Shown here: positions 33,650 through 43,031 of the stretch, one piece after another
Numbering within the stretch: the first letter of the stretch is position 1
Layout of the letters: each line of letters starts with the position of its first letter
Assembly (NCBI GenBank): GCA_963759095.1
Contig: CAVWYF010000023.1
Coordinates: 124,001 to 188,000 of the forward strand
Length of the DNA stretch: 64,000 bases
Direction of reading: 5' to 3'
Source: Anderseniella sp963759095
GTDB lineage: Bacteria; Pseudomonadota; Alphaproteobacteria; Rhizobiales; Aestuariivirgaceae
Program-made: the position numbers and the translations under genes
Notes under the pieces: model-generated
Database searches by the model: none
Told to the model about the DNA's origin: nothing
Seen by the model: only the letters and a program-made list of their open reading frames with translations

Positions 33650-34143
33650 TGCGGGTTTCAGCTGTCGTGGCTGCGTCGGAAAACGGAGTGATCGGGTGTG
33701 ATGGCGGCCTGCCGTGGCATGTGTCGTCGGACCTGAAGCTGTTCAAGGAAATCACCCTGGGCAAGCCGATCATCATGGGCAGGCGGACATGGCAGAGCCT
33801 GCCACGCAAACCATTGCCGGGCAGGCGTAACATTGTCATTACGCGGCAGCAGGAATTTGCTGCTGATGGCGCGGAACTGGCCCATTCAGTTGATGAAGCG
33901 CTGGCTCTGTGTGCAGGAGAGGCGGAGGTTTCAATCATCGGCGGCGGACAGGTCTATGCAGATGCCATGTCGCGCACAGACCGTATCTACCTGACCCGCA
34001 TTCACCTTGAGGTTGACGGCGATACCTTCCTGCCGGAGTTGAAAGTTGGTGAGTGGCAGGAGGTTGAAAGACGTTCGTTTGCCAAAGGTGAGGGTGATGA
34101 CGCCGCGTTTACGCTGATTGTCATGGATCGCGTGAGCCCATGA
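33649..34143 (+). CDS. folA: Dihydrofolate reductase
   Basis: 164 residues. Reduces dihydrofolate with NADPH. Conserved pieces in order: VVAASENGVIGCDGGLPWHVSSDLK with the active-site acidic region, the NADPH-binding PIIMGRRTWQSLPRKPLPGR, and VSIIGGGQVYADAM. The start overlaps the GNAT stop by one base and the stop overlaps the amine oxidase start (ATGA). Confidence 0.96.
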   Translation: MRVSAVVAASENGVIGCDGGLPWHVSSDLKLFKEITLGKPIIMGRRTWQSLPRKPLPGRRNIVITRQQEFAADGAELAHSVDEALALCAGEAEVSIIGGGQVYADAMSRTDRIYLTRIHLEVDGDTFLPELKVGEWQEVERRSFAKGEGDDAAFTLIVMDRVSP

Positions 34144-35396
34144 GCGACCAGCCTGACATCGTGATCGTCGGGGCAGGGGCTGCCGGTGTCGGGGCCGGCA
34201 TGGAGCTCACAAAGCGCGGAGTGCCTTTCGTTATTCTGGAAGCCTCTGGTCGCATTGGCGGACGCGCTTATACCGACAAGACCTCTTTGCCATACTCTTG
34301 GGATCAGGGTTGCCACTGGCTGCATTGTGCAGACGTCAATCCACTGGTTGCAGAAGCTGACCGGGTAGGGGCGCAGTATCTCAAAGGCGGTCGCGAAGAC
34401 TGGAATGCGGTGTGGGCGAACGGCGACTGGGCAGACAAGGCAGGCCGCGCCGATACGCTGAGCATGATGGAAGCCGCATTCGAGGCTGTTTACGTGGCAG
34501 GCGGAAACGGGCGTGATGTACCGATCGCAGATGTGTTGCCGGATGCCGGAGACTGGGCGCCGATTGTGCGCCACTGGATCCAGCTGATGTCGTCGGGTGA
34601 TCCGGAGCAGGTTTCAACACGCAGCTATGCAGACTACCAGGACACAGAGCAGAACTGGCCGATGAAATCCGGCTACGGCGACCTGATTGAGCGCCTCGCA
34701 GCAGGGCTGCCTGTTCGCTTGGGCACACCGGTCAGCGGCATTGAGCAGCGCGCAAATGATGTTCGGGTGATAACGGCCAGCGGTACAATTGCGGCAAAAG
34801 CAGCCATTGTCACGGCCTCGACTGCCGTGTTGAACTCGGGTGCAATCGAGATCGGCGCAGGCCCGGCACGCGATCTTTTGACATTGATGGAGAACGTCCC
34901 ATGCGGGTTTTACGAGAAAGTGGCGATTGCGTTCGATAGAGACGTGTTTGGCGGCATTGAACAGCCGTCAGTCAATATATTGCCTGAAGACGGCAGTGCG
35001 CCGATAAATTTCCAGTTTGCAAATTTTGGCAAGCCGATGGTGATTGGTCATGTGGCGGGCAGTGTGGCCGGGGAGTTGCTGGCTGCAGGTGATGCTGCGA
35101 TGGTCGAGTTTGCCATGCAGCGGCTGGTTGCCGCGTTTGGTTCAGACATCAAGACCAGGATGGTGAATGCGGCAACGACCGACTGGGGCAGTAATCTGTT
35201 TGTGCGCGGTGGCTACAGTTTTGCCAAGCCGGGGTGTGCTTATCTGCGCCATGAGATGATCAAGGCAGATACCGGCAATCTGGCATTTGCCGGCGAGGCT
35301 TTCTCGAGGCAGTGGGAAGCAACCGCGCATGGTGCCTGGGCGAGCGGGCGCGATGTTGCCGCCAGGCTGGTGGACAATTTGGCGCCGGCGAGCTAG
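34140..35396 (+). CDS. FAD-dependent amine oxidase / NAD(P)-binding flavoprotein
   Basis: 418 residues. The dinucleotide-binding motif VIVGAGAAGVGAGMELTKRG opens the protein, followed by LEASGRIGGRAYTD; the C-terminal FAD motif is LAFAGEAFSRQWEATAHGAW, as in monoamine oxidases. No signal peptide. It shares a 4-base overlap with folA. Substrate is unclear: small amines, or a step of a carotenoid-like or indole pathway, are both seen in the family. Confidence 0.85.
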   Translation: MSDQPDIVIVGAGAAGVGAGMELTKRGVPFVILEASGRIGGRAYTDKTSLPYSWDQGCHWLHCADVNPLVAEADRVGAQYLKGGREDWNAVWANGDWADKAGRADTLSMMEAAFEAVYVAGGNGRDVPIADVLPDAGDWAPIVRHWIQLMSSGDPEQVSTRSYADYQDTEQNWPMKSGYGDLIERLAAGLPVRLGTPVSGIEQRANDVRVITASGTIAAKAAIVTASTAVLNSGAIEIGAGPARDLLTLMENVPCGFYEKVAIAFDRDVFGGIEQPSVNILPEDGSAPINFQFANFGKPMVIGHVAGSVAGELLAAGDAAMVEFAMQRLVAAFGSDIKTRMVNAATTDWGSNLFVRGGYSFAKPGCAYLRHEMIKADTGNLAFAGEAFSRQWEATAHGAWASGRDVAARLVDNLAPAS

Positions 35397-35405
35397 TCAG
35401 CAATC

Positions 35406-36245
35406 ATGAGCATTGCTGAAAACATCGAAGAACCTGATGATACCGGTGGACCGTCACTATTGCGTGCCGCACCGGACAGTGTGTCGTTTCGCAAGCTGCG
35501 CAAGCGGATGGTACGGCATGTGCGTCGGGCGATGGATGATTTTGCCATGGTGACGGGCGATGGCGGCAAATGGCTGGTGTGCCTGTCCGGCGGCAAGGAC
35601 AGCTATGCACTTCTCGCCATACTGAGTGATCTGAAATGGCGCGGGCTGTTACCGGTTGACCTCATGGCCTGCAATCTTGATCAGGGACAGCCGGGATTTC
35701 CCAAACATGTGCTGCCGGAATTCCTGTCGGCACACGGTGTCGAGCATCGTATCGAGTATCGCGATACCTATTCCATCGTTACCGATAAAGTGCCGCAAGG
35801 CGGCACCTACTGTGCACTGTGTTCACGGCTGAGACGGGCGAACCTGTATCGCATCGCGCGTGAAGAGGGCTGTTCTTCCATTGTACTCGGCCACCACCGT
35901 GAAGATATTCTGGAAACGTTTTTCCTGAACCTGATGTATGGTGGCAGGCTTGAAGCAATGCCGCCCAAGCTGCGCAATGACGAGGGTGATCTGACGGTGC
36001 TGCGCCCGTTAACCTACTGCGCCGAAAATGATATTGAGAAGTTCTCGTCGGCGCTGGAGTTTCCGATTATTCCGTGTGATTTGTGCGGATCCCAGGATGG
36101 CCTGAAACGCAACCAGATGAAAATCATGCTGGACACCCTGGAGACCCGGCAACCGGGGCGGAAAGACACTATGCTGAAAGCGCTGAGCAACAGCCGGCCC
36201 AGTCATTTGCTGGATCGAAATCTATTTGATTTTTCAAATATTTGA
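35406..36245 (+). CDS. ttcA: tRNA 2-thiocytidine(32) synthetase
   Basis: 279-residue PP-loop ATPase that thiolates C32 in tRNA using an iron-sulfur cluster. The P-loop CLSGGKDSYALL, the cluster cysteines in TYCALCSRLRR and a further CDLCG motif, and LGHHREDILETFFLNL are all present. It starts 9 bases after the amine oxidase stop. A perfect 12-base palindrome TCAAATATTTGA (36234..36245) ends on the stop codon; its meaning is unknown. Confidence 0.94.
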   Translation: MSIAENIEEPDDTGGPSLLRAAPDSVSFRKLRKRMVRHVRRAMDDFAMVTGDGGKWLVCLSGGKDSYALLAILSDLKWRGLLPVDLMACNLDQGQPGFPKHVLPEFLSAHGVEHRIEYRDTYSIVTDKVPQGGTYCALCSRLRRANLYRIAREEGCSSIVLGHHREDILETFFLNLMYGGRLEAMPPKLRNDEGDLTVLRPLTYCAENDIEKFSSALEFPIIPCDLCGSQDGLKRNQMKIMLDTLETRQPGRKDTMLKALSNSRPSHLLDRNLFDFSNI

Positions 36246-36299
36246 TGGTTTTTCCGCGTTGCCGGGGCCTCGCGGTGCGGTTCTTGAACCCAGGCTGAT

Positions 36300-36497
36300 T
36301 TAACGTGACGCGACCAGGGTTTCAGCCTGAAAGGTGTCAATTCCGTAAGCGCTTGCCGCTTTCACATCTTCCGAACTGCCGATGGCGATTGCCAGTATGG
36401 CAAACCAGGCGATGGTCAGGACAATGGCCAGGATGAGTGTCGGCCTGGAGACGGAGCGGGTTTCGGGAGTTTCTGATATCTCGGACTGGCTGGACAT
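36300..36497 (-). CDS. Small single-pass membrane protein, unknown
   Basis: 65 residues from the ATG at 36497. A Ser/Glu/Thr-rich N-terminus is followed by one membrane helix (PTLILAIVLTIAWFAILAIA) and a short hydrophilic tail. No family recognised. The ribosome site is weak, and only the clean helix and the lack of overlap support it. Convergent with ttcA, 55 bases after it. Confidence 0.5.
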   Translation of the reverse strand: MSSQSEISETPETRSVSRPTLILAIVLTIAWFAILAIAIGSSEDVKAASAYGIDTFQAETLVASR

Positions 36498-36601
36498 GGT
36501 GTCGATCTTTTCAAGTGTACTTGTGAACCTGAAATGACCATAGGTGCCCGGAAGCCGGCGCGATGTGAGGTTTGTCACTTATCGGCTTCATACCAAAGGG
36601 A

Positions 36602-37303
36602 TCAATAATTAGTTCCTTTCGTATCAGCGCCGGGCCAGCTCTCTTCATGCACGATATCTTCAATTGCCAGCCGGTCAGCCCATCCCTTTACCTCAAGCTC
36701 CGGGCGCTCATAGAGTTCCTCGACATGGCCCATGCACAGATAAGCTATTATCTGTACATGATCCGGTATGTTGAGCAGGTCACGCAGCGCATCGTGCTGA
36801 TAGATGCTGACCCACCCCATGCCGATGCCCTCTGCGCGGGCGGACAGCCACATGTTCTGGACAGCGCAGACGGTGGAGTAGAGGTCCATTTCCGGGTTGT
36901 GGGTGCGGCCAAGCACAACCTTGCCGCCGCGGGTGCGATCGCAGGTGACGCAGATGTTCAGCGGGGCCTTCAATATGCCTTCCAGCTTGAGCGACTGGTA
37001 AAGCTCTGCCTTGTCGTCCGGAAACCGGCCGGCGGCTTCCTCATTGGCGATGGTGAATAGCTCGTGCACCAGCCTGCGCCGCTCGATTGCGCGGATCAGC
37101 AAAAAACTCCAGGGCTGCGAAAAGCCAACCGACGGTGCGTGATGCGCTGCGGTCAGGATGCGGTCCAGCACATCCGGGGCAATGGGGTCGGGCAGAAACT
37201 GGTCGCGCACGTCACGGCGATTGAAGATTGCCTTGTAGACAGCATCACGCTCCGGTTCGGTAAAACCGGCAGCAGGTTTCAGTGATGATTTCGCGTCGGA
37301 CAT
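36602..37303 (-). CDS. bluB: 5,6-dimethylbenzimidazole synthase
   Basis: 233-residue flavin-destroying nitroreductase-fold enzyme that makes the lower ligand of vitamin B12 from FMNH2. Motifs: FNRRDVRDQFLPDPI, AAHHAPSVGFSQPWSFLLI and GMGWVSIYQ in the C-terminal half. Length matches BluB rather than ordinary nitroreductases. Stands apart from other cobalamin genes. The gap to the downstream-facing genes contains a hairpin terminator for the next gene. Confidence 0.9.
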   Translation of the reverse strand: MSDAKSSLKPAAGFTEPERDAVYKAIFNRRDVRDQFLPDPIAPDVLDRILTAAHHAPSVGFSQPWSFLLIRAIERRRLVHELFTIANEEAAGRFPDDKAELYQSLKLEGILKAPLNICVTCDRTRGGKVVLGRTHNPEMDLYSTVCAVQNMWLSARAEGIGMGWVSIYQHDALRDLLNIPDHVQIIAYLCMGHVEELYERPELEVKGWADRLAIEDIVHEESWPGADTKGTNY

Positions 37304-37335
37304 AGAGGCAACCAGTTAGGGAGTATCAGTTAAAG

Positions 37336-37371
37336 AAAACCGCACCTCCTCATATCAGGAGATGCGGTTAT
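37336..37371 (-). terminator. Rho-independent terminator after the oligopeptide-binding protein gene
   Basis: AACCGCA-CTCCT pairs with AGGAG-TGCGGTT across one mismatch around a 6-base loop; on the minus strand it is followed by TTTTCTTTAA. It is 46 bases after the stop at 37418. Confidence 0.72.
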
Positions 37372-37417
37372 GTTGTTTCAGTCCATCATCAGATGGCGAT
37401 AATCGGGTTCTGCAGGA

Positions 37418-39013
37418 CTAGCCTGCCATCCACCAGCGTTCGCCGTTCTTGTGGCCATCCAGCTCCCAGTTGTTTGCCCATTTTTCCGGCGTGCTGATTT
37501 TTTTGGAAACAGCATGCGTGTAAGCCATGAACATTGGAACGATGGTGCCGCCGTCGTCGCGGACAAGATTCTGCATTTCGACATACATTTCGCGGCGTTT
37601 TGTAGTATCCAGCTCTGAACGGGCCTGAACCAGAAGTTCATTGAACCGGTCATTGTCCCACTTGGACTCGTTCCAGTCTGCGCCCTTGGAATAGATCTGC
37701 GAGAACACCCAGTCTTCGGTCGGGCGTCCACCCCAGTAGCCACCGATGAACGGCTTTTTGAGCCATACATCATCCCAGTAGGCATCATCAGCTTCGCGTA
37801 CCACATTGATGGTTATGCCGGCTGCCTTGCAGGTTTCTGCAAACAGCTGGGCTGCGTCAACGGCACCTTCAAACGCCGTATCTGCCACACTGAGATCAAC
37901 CTTGAGGTTTTCCATGCCGGCCTTCTTGAGGTAGGACTTGGCTTTCTCAGGATCATATACCCGCTGTGGCATTTCTTCCGCTGTTGCGCGGTAGATGTTG
38001 GCGGGGCCGACAGGTGAATCATTGCCGACTTCGCCCTGTCCAAGCAGGATTTTCTTGACGTATTCCTCGCGGTTAATGGCGTGTTTGAGAGCCATGCGAA
38101 CATTGTTGTCGGAAAACGGTGAAGTGTCGCAGTGCATTGGCAGCACAGCATGCTTGTTACCGGTAACCGGCCTGATATCCACATTCGGATCTCTTTCGAG
38201 CAGGGCCACGGTCTTGAGGTCCAGGTTCGACATGGAATGCAGCGCGCCGGTGCGAACACCGGTTGTACGAGCGTTTGCGTCTGCTACGAACAGATTTTCA
38301 ATGCTCTCGAAGTAAGCTGCATTCTCTTTCCAGTAATTCGGATTGCGCTTTACCTGCGTAGCCACGCCGGGCTCGAACTTCTCGAGGCTGTAGCCGCCGG
38401 TTCCAACGCCGTCTTCCCAATCCATTTTCCCGTCATCCTTGGCCGGGCAAATCATCAGGTGGTAATCGGACACGATGAACGGCCAGTCGGCATTGCCGCC
38501 TTCGAGTTCAAACATGACCATGTCGCCGTCAGCCTTGACGTCCTTGATCTGCTTGACCAGGCCCTTGGCGCCAGACTTTGAATCATCACCGCGGTGATGA
38601 TTGAAGGATGCCACAATGTCCTTGGCGTCCAGTGTCTTGCCGTTGTGGAATTCGACGTCCTTGCGAAGCTTGAAAGCCCAGTTTTTTGCGTCGCTGGATT
38701 CCCAGCTTTCCGCAAGTTCCGAGCGCAACTGACCGTCCGGTGACATTTCAGTCAGGTTGTTCCTGAGCTGATTGCCAACATTGATCATGAATGAATCATT
38801 GGTTTGTGCGGGATCAAGGACATCCTTGGTGCCGCCGCCGGTCAGGGCATTGATATAGTTGCCACCCTTTTTCGGTGTAGCTGCGTTGGCCTTGTCGAAC
38901 ATGGAGCCGGCCAGCCCGGCTGCCACGCCGCCAGCAACGGCGTATTGAATAAACTCGCGCCGTGAAACCTTCGGCGAATTCAAAACCCGGTTGAGTTTGT
39001 CTTTGTCTGACAT
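37418..39013 (-). CDS. Tat-exported ABC transporter substrate-binding protein (family 5, dipeptide/oligopeptide type)
   Basis: 531 residues from the ATG at 39013. A twin-arginine signal, SRREFIQYAVAGGVAAGLAG, shows export in folded form. The mature part fits SBP_bac_5: LAESWESSDAKNWAFKLRKD, VEFHNGKTLDAKDIVASF, and NNVRMALKHAINREEYVKKI. No permease or ATPase gene adjoins, so it is an orphan or serves a transporter elsewhere. A longer open frame upstream covers the adhC promoter and is rejected. Ligand unknown. Confidence 0.88.
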   Translation of the reverse strand: MSDKDKLNRVLNSPKVSRREFIQYAVAGGVAAGLAGSMFDKANAATPKKGGNYINALTGGGTKDVLDPAQTNDSFMINVGNQLRNNLTEMSPDGQLRSELAESWESSDAKNWAFKLRKDVEFHNGKTLDAKDIVASFNHHRGDDSKSGAKGLVKQIKDVKADGDMVMFELEGGNADWPFIVSDYHLMICPAKDDGKMDWEDGVGTGGYSLEKFEPGVATQVKRNPNYWKENAAYFESIENLFVADANARTTGVRTGALHSMSNLDLKTVALLERDPNVDIRPVTGNKHAVLPMHCDTSPFSDNNVRMALKHAINREEYVKKILLGQGEVGNDSPVGPANIYRATAEEMPQRVYDPEKAKSYLKKAGMENLKVDLSVADTAFEGAVDAAQLFAETCKAAGITINVVREADDAYWDDVWLKKPFIGGYWGGRPTEDWVFSQIYSKGADWNESKWDNDRFNELLVQARSELDTTKRREMYVEMQNLVRDDGGTIVPMFMAYTHAVSKKISTPEKWANNWELDGHKNGERWWMAG

Positions 39014-39246
39014 AATGAGTTTGTCTCCCTGTGATACTCCCGAACGGACAGTTAAACGTCCGCTCGTGAAGATTGTGCAACAAGTTTTACCCAAAACACC
39101 AGAGCTAACCGCATAGGTTAGTAAATCTTGACGTGAGTTGAAAGCAGGCGGTATTTGCAAGGCCTCGTTTGAGGGGTTGCAGCGCAGTGGCTTCATTGAC
39201 AAACTGCGCTGCAATAAAGACACCGTTTTGAGTTGGAGGGCAGACC

Positions 39247-40356
39247 ATGAAAACCCGTGCAGCCGTTGCATTTGAGGCCGGTAAACCACTGGAAATCGTC
39301 GAAGTAGACCTGGAAGGCCCCAAGGCCGGTGAGGTGCTGGTTGAAATCAAGGCAACCGGTATCTGTCACACCGATGAATTCACCCGTTCAGGCGATGATC
39401 CCGAAGGCGCCTTTCCCGCCATTCTGGGCCATGAAGGTGCCGGTGTCGTGCTTGAGATCGGGCCCGGCGTGACGTCGCTTGAAGTGGGTGATCATGTCAT
39501 CCCGCTGTATACGCCTGAGTGCCGCGAATGCGAGTATTGCCTCAATCCGAAAACCAATCTGTGCCAGAAAATCCGCACCACGCAAGGTGCAGGCCTGATG
39601 CCGGACGGCACCAGCCGGTTTTCCTACAAGGGCGAGAAAATCCTGCACTATATGGGCTGTTCGACGTTTGCCAATCACACCGTGCTGCCGGAAATTGCGC
39701 TGGCCAAGGTCAACAAGAAGGCCCCGTTCGACAAGATCTGCTATATCGGCTGCGGCGTGACCACCGGCATCGGTGCTGTCATCAACACCGCCAAGGTGGA
39801 ACCCGGATCCAGCGTCGTGGTATTCGGCCTCGGCGGCATCGGCCTGAACGTTATCCAGGGTGCGCGCTTTGCCGGCGCCACCATGATCGTCGGCGTTGAC
39901 CTCAATGCCGGCAAGGAAGACTGGGGCCGCAAGTTCGGCATGACCCACTTCGTCAACCCGAAGGACGTCGACGGCGACCTGGTGGCCCACCTGGTCGAGC
40001 TGACCGGCGGCGGCGCGGATTACTCGTTTGAATGTGTCGGCAATGTCAACCTGATGCGCATGGCTTTAGAGTGTGCCCACAAGGGCTGGGGTGAAAGCAT
40101 CATCATCGGTGTTGCAGGCGCCGGCCAGGAGATTTCCACCCGGCCGTTCCAGCTTGTCACCGGCCGGTCATGGCGCGGTACGGCGTTCGGCGGGGCCAGG
40201 GGCCGCACCGATGTGCCGAAGATCGTTGACTGGTACATGGACGGCAAGATCGACATCGATCCGATGATCACCCACACACTGGCGCTTGAAGACATCAACA
40301 AGGGCTTTGACCTGATGCATGCCGGCGACTCGATCCGCGCCGTTGTCGTCTATTGA
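39247..40356 (+). CDS. S-(hydroxymethyl)glutathione dehydrogenase / class III alcohol dehydrogenase
   Basis: 369 residues. Oxidises the glutathione adduct of formaldehyde to S-formylglutathione with NAD. Catalytic zinc site ATGICHTDE and GHEGAGVV, structural zinc PECRECEYCLNPKTNLC, and the NAD fold VVVFGLGGIGLNVIQGA are complete. The partner S-formylglutathione hydrolase is at 44895, separated by the kynurenine genes. It overlaps the DUF188 gene by 4 bases. Symbols in use include adhC, frmA and flhA. Confidence 0.95.
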   Translation: MKTRAAVAFEAGKPLEIVEVDLEGPKAGEVLVEIKATGICHTDEFTRSGDDPEGAFPAILGHEGAGVVLEIGPGVTSLEVGDHVIPLYTPECRECEYCLNPKTNLCQKIRTTQGAGLMPDGTSRFSYKGEKILHYMGCSTFANHTVLPEIALAKVNKKAPFDKICYIGCGVTTGIGAVINTAKVEPGSSVVVFGLGGIGLNVIQGARFAGATMIVGVDLNAGKEDWGRKFGMTHFVNPKDVDGDLVAHLVELTGGGADYSFECVGNVNLMRMALECAHKGWGESIIIGVAGAGQEISTRPFQLVTGRSWRGTAFGGARGRTDVPKIVDWYMDGKIDIDPMITHTLALEDINKGFDLMHAGDSIRAVVVY

Positions 40357-40808
40357 CCGCCATCTATGTCGATGCGGATGCCTGCCCGGTGAAAGCCGAG
40401 GTGACCCGCGTGGCCAGCCGCCACGCGGTCAAGGTGTTCATTGTCTCAAATGGCGGTATCCGGCCTGATCCCGATCCGCTGGTTGAAACGGTGATCGTGC
40501 CGGACGGGCCGGACGTGGCGGACATGTGGATCGCCGACAGGGCGGGCAAGGGCGACATCTGCATAACCGGCGACATTCCACTGGCGGCGAAATGCATTGA
40601 GGGTGGTGCCTGCGTGGTGAAACACAATGGCGAGGTGCTGGACGAAAAGAACATCGGCCAGATACTGTCGATGCGCGACCTGATGACAGACCTGCGAGCT
40701 GCCAACCCGCTAAATCAGGGCGGCGGCGGCAAGCCGTTTTCCAAGCAGGACAGGTCACGGTTTCTGGATGTGCTGGAACGGGAATTGCGGCGGGTCAAAA
40801 TACTTTAA
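40353..40808 (+). CDS. YaiI/YqxD (DUF188, UPF0178) family protein
   Basis: 151 residues. The N-terminus IYVDADACPVKAEV and later ADMWIADRAGKGDICITGDIPLA are the signature of this PIN-like family, whose nuclease-type acidic residues are kept. No ATG is available before the DADACP motif, so the TTG at 40353 (overlapping the adhC stop as TTGA) is taken as start. Co-transcribed with adhC. Cellular role unknown. Confidence 0.85.
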   Translation: MTAIYVDADACPVKAEVTRVASRHAVKVFIVSNGGIRPDPDPLVETVIVPDGPDVADMWIADRAGKGDICITGDIPLAAKCIEGGACVVKHNGEVLDEKNIGQILSMRDLMTDLRAANPLNQGGGGKPFSKQDRSRFLDVLERELRRVKIL

Positions 40809-41012
40809 GCTTGAAACAATTCGCTTGCTATGATACTCGCTTCCTTGGGCTGACCATCAGCTCACTCCGAAGTGCAACCGAAAGTGAGTTCGCTCGCTTG
40901 TTCGCGGCGCAGGCTATAAAGGCTGAGCGTTGGAGAAGCACTTTTTCGCTCCGCCATAAATACCCGGTATGATTCCCTGAGAGTACGGGACGCCGCGTTG
41001 AGCGAGGACGAT

Positions 41013-42191
41013 ATGAGAAAACAACATTTTCACCTGCCCACAGGGGTCATCTATCTGGATGGGAATTCGCTTGGTCCGCTGCCCAGGAAAGCTGCGGCGA
41101 GGGTTGCGCAAACCGTTACGGATGAATGGGGAGACCTGCTGATAAAGGGGTGGAACGAAGCCGGATGGTTTCATCAACCGGCTGTGCTGGGCAACCGGCT
41201 GGCTCCCTTGATTGGTGCGCCGCAAAACAGCGTCGTGCTCGGTGATACGCTGTCCATCAAGGTCTATCAGGCGCTGGCGGCAGGGTTGAAAATGCGGCCG
41301 GACCGGAAGGTCATCCTGTCTGATACCGGCAACTTCCCCACCGACCTGTACATGGCCGAAGGGCTCATCAAACTCATCGACAGTGATATTGAGCTCAAGG
41401 TGGTGCCGCCGGAACAGGTGGAGGACCACCTGGACGACAGTGTCGCCGTGATGATGCTGACACAGGTTGATTATCGGACGGGGCGCCTGCACGACATGGC
41501 GTCTTTGACCCGGAAGGCGCACCAGGCCGGTGCCGTTGCGTTGTGGGACCTGGCGCATTCTGCCGGGGCGTTGCCGATTGATCTTGAAGGCTGCAAGACG
41601 GAATTTGCGGTTGGATGTACCTACAAATACCTCAATGCCGGCCCGGGCTCTCCTGCCTTCATCTATACCCGCCCTGATCTGGCTGATGTAGCAGAGCCTG
41701 CCTTGTCGGGCTGGATGGGCCATGCGTCGCCGTTTGCATTTGACATGGATTATCAGCCGTCTCCGGGAATTGAACGCATGCGAGTGGGCACGCCACCTGT
41801 GTTGCAGCTGGCAGCCCTCGATGCCGCCCTGGATGTCTGGGAAGGCATCTCGATGCATGAGGTGCGTGCAAAATCCATCGAGCTGTCCGAACTGTTTATC
41901 CGCGAGGTCGAAAGCCGTTGCCCGCAACTGAAACTGGTCAGTCCGCGCGCCAGCGAACACCGGGGCTCTCAGGTCTCGTTCGCGTTCGAGGACGGTTATG
42001 CCGCCATGCAGGCGTTGATCGCGGCGGGGGTGATTGGCGACTTTCGCGCCCCGGATGTCATGCGGTTCGGTTTCACGCCGCTCTACATTGATAGCGAGGA
42101 TGTGATGAAGGCTGTCACCATTCTGGAGGACATCATGCTCAACCAGACCTGGGACCGGCAGGAATTCAAACAGCGCGCGGCGGTGACCTGA
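41013..42191 (+). CDS. kynU: Kynureninase
   Basis: 392 residues. PLP enzyme that splits kynurenine to anthranilate and alanine. Motifs: HLPTGVIYLDGNSLG at the N-terminus, VALWDLAHSAGALPIDL, and the Schiff-base lysine in GCTYKYLNAGPGSPAF (about Lys205). The ATG at 41013 has GAGG 8 bases upstream; a TTG at 40998 is an alternative. TGATG overlap with the dioxygenase gene. The 204 bases upstream hold no recognised site. Confidence 0.93.
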   Translation: MRKQHFHLPTGVIYLDGNSLGPLPRKAAARVAQTVTDEWGDLLIKGWNEAGWFHQPAVLGNRLAPLIGAPQNSVVLGDTLSIKVYQALAAGLKMRPDRKVILSDTGNFPTDLYMAEGLIKLIDSDIELKVVPPEQVEDHLDDSVAVMMLTQVDYRTGRLHDMASLTRKAHQAGAVALWDLAHSAGALPIDLEGCKTEFAVGCTYKYLNAGPGSPAFIYTRPDLADVAEPALSGWMGHASPFAFDMDYQPSPGIERMRVGTPPVLQLAALDAALDVWEGISMHEVRAKSIELSELFIREVESRCPQLKLVSPRASEHRGSQVSFAFEDGYAAMQALIAAGVIGDFRAPDVMRFGFTPLYIDSEDVMKAVTILEDIMLNQTWDRQEFKQRAAVT

Positions 42192-43030
42192 TGGGCGATC
42201 AACCTTACAATCCTGCTGCCGAAGGTGCTGAAATGAATTTCAGCGCAAAGATGAGCTATACGGATTATCTGAACCTGGATCAGATACTGTCTGCGCAGAA
42301 ACCGCTGGGGCAAACTCACGACGAGATGCTGTTCATTGTTCAGCATCAGACCTCTGAACTGTGGATGCGGCTTGCGCTTCACGAGATGAATGCAGCGCGT
42401 GCCGCCATTCGTGATGACCGCTTTCCACCCGCATTCAAAATGCTGGCCCGGGTGTCCAAAATATTCGAGCAACTCAACAATGCCTGGGACGTCCTGCGCA
42501 CCATGACGCCGAGCGAGTACACGTCTTTTCGCGAAGACCTGGCGCAGTCGTCGGGATTTCAGTCCTGGCAATACCGGCTCATCGAATTTGTCGTCGGCAA
42601 CCGCAACCAGGCCATGCTGAAACCCCATGCCCACCGCCCCGACCTGATTGAAATCCTTGAAGCAGAACTGTCCCGGCCAAGCCTGTATGATGAGGTGATT
42701 GCGGCACTTTCCCGGGCAGGTTTTGATATCTCAGCGGGTGTCCTGAACCGGGATGTGCAACAGGCGCACCAACACGATGTTAGTGTGCAAGCTGCGTGGA
42801 AGACTGTTTATGAAGACCCGCAAAAATACTGGACGTTATACGAACTTGCGGAAAAACTGGTGGATTTCGAAGATTATTTCCGGCGCTGGCGGTTCAACCA
42901 TGTCACCACGGTTGAACGGGTGATCGGGTTTAAGCGGGGCACAGGCGGTACTGACGGTGTGTCCTATCTCAAGCGAATGCTTGAAGTGGAGCTGTTCCCC
43001 GAACTGTGGCGCGTCAGAACCGAGTTGTAG
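42191..43030 (+). CDS. kynA: Tryptophan 2,3-dioxygenase
   Basis: 279 residues, the standard bacterial length. Heme enzyme opening the indole ring of tryptophan to N-formylkynurenine, the first step of the kynurenine pathway. Family motifs: MSYTDYLNLDQILSAQKP, FIVQHQTSELWMRLALHEM, FQSWQYRLIEFVVGNRN and FRRWRFNHVTTVERVIGFKR with the heme-binding histidine. Translationally coupled to kynU and followed directly by a formamidase-like hydrolase. Confidence 0.95.
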   Translation: MGDQPYNPAAEGAEMNFSAKMSYTDYLNLDQILSAQKPLGQTHDEMLFIVQHQTSELWMRLALHEMNAARAAIRDDRFPPAFKMLARVSKIFEQLNNAWDVLRTMTPSEYTSFREDLAQSSGFQSWQYRLIEFVVGNRNQAMLKPHAHRPDLIEILEAELSRPSLYDEVIAALSRAGFDISAGVLNRDVQQAHQHDVSVQAAWKTVYEDPQKYWTLYELAEKLVDFEDYFRRWRFNHVTTVERVIGFKRGTGGTDGVSYLKRMLEVELFPELWRVRTEL

Positions 43031-43031
43031 A

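Noticed and set aside
40809..41012. CTCAC/GTGAG inverted repeat upstream of kynU as operator
   Set aside because: Short arms with an 18-base gap in a region without other signals; could be chance.
40914..41960. Long open frame of 348 codons on the minus strand
   Set aside because: Antisense to kynureninase; rich in Arg/His/Gln as expected of a GC-codon shadow, no recognisable motif.
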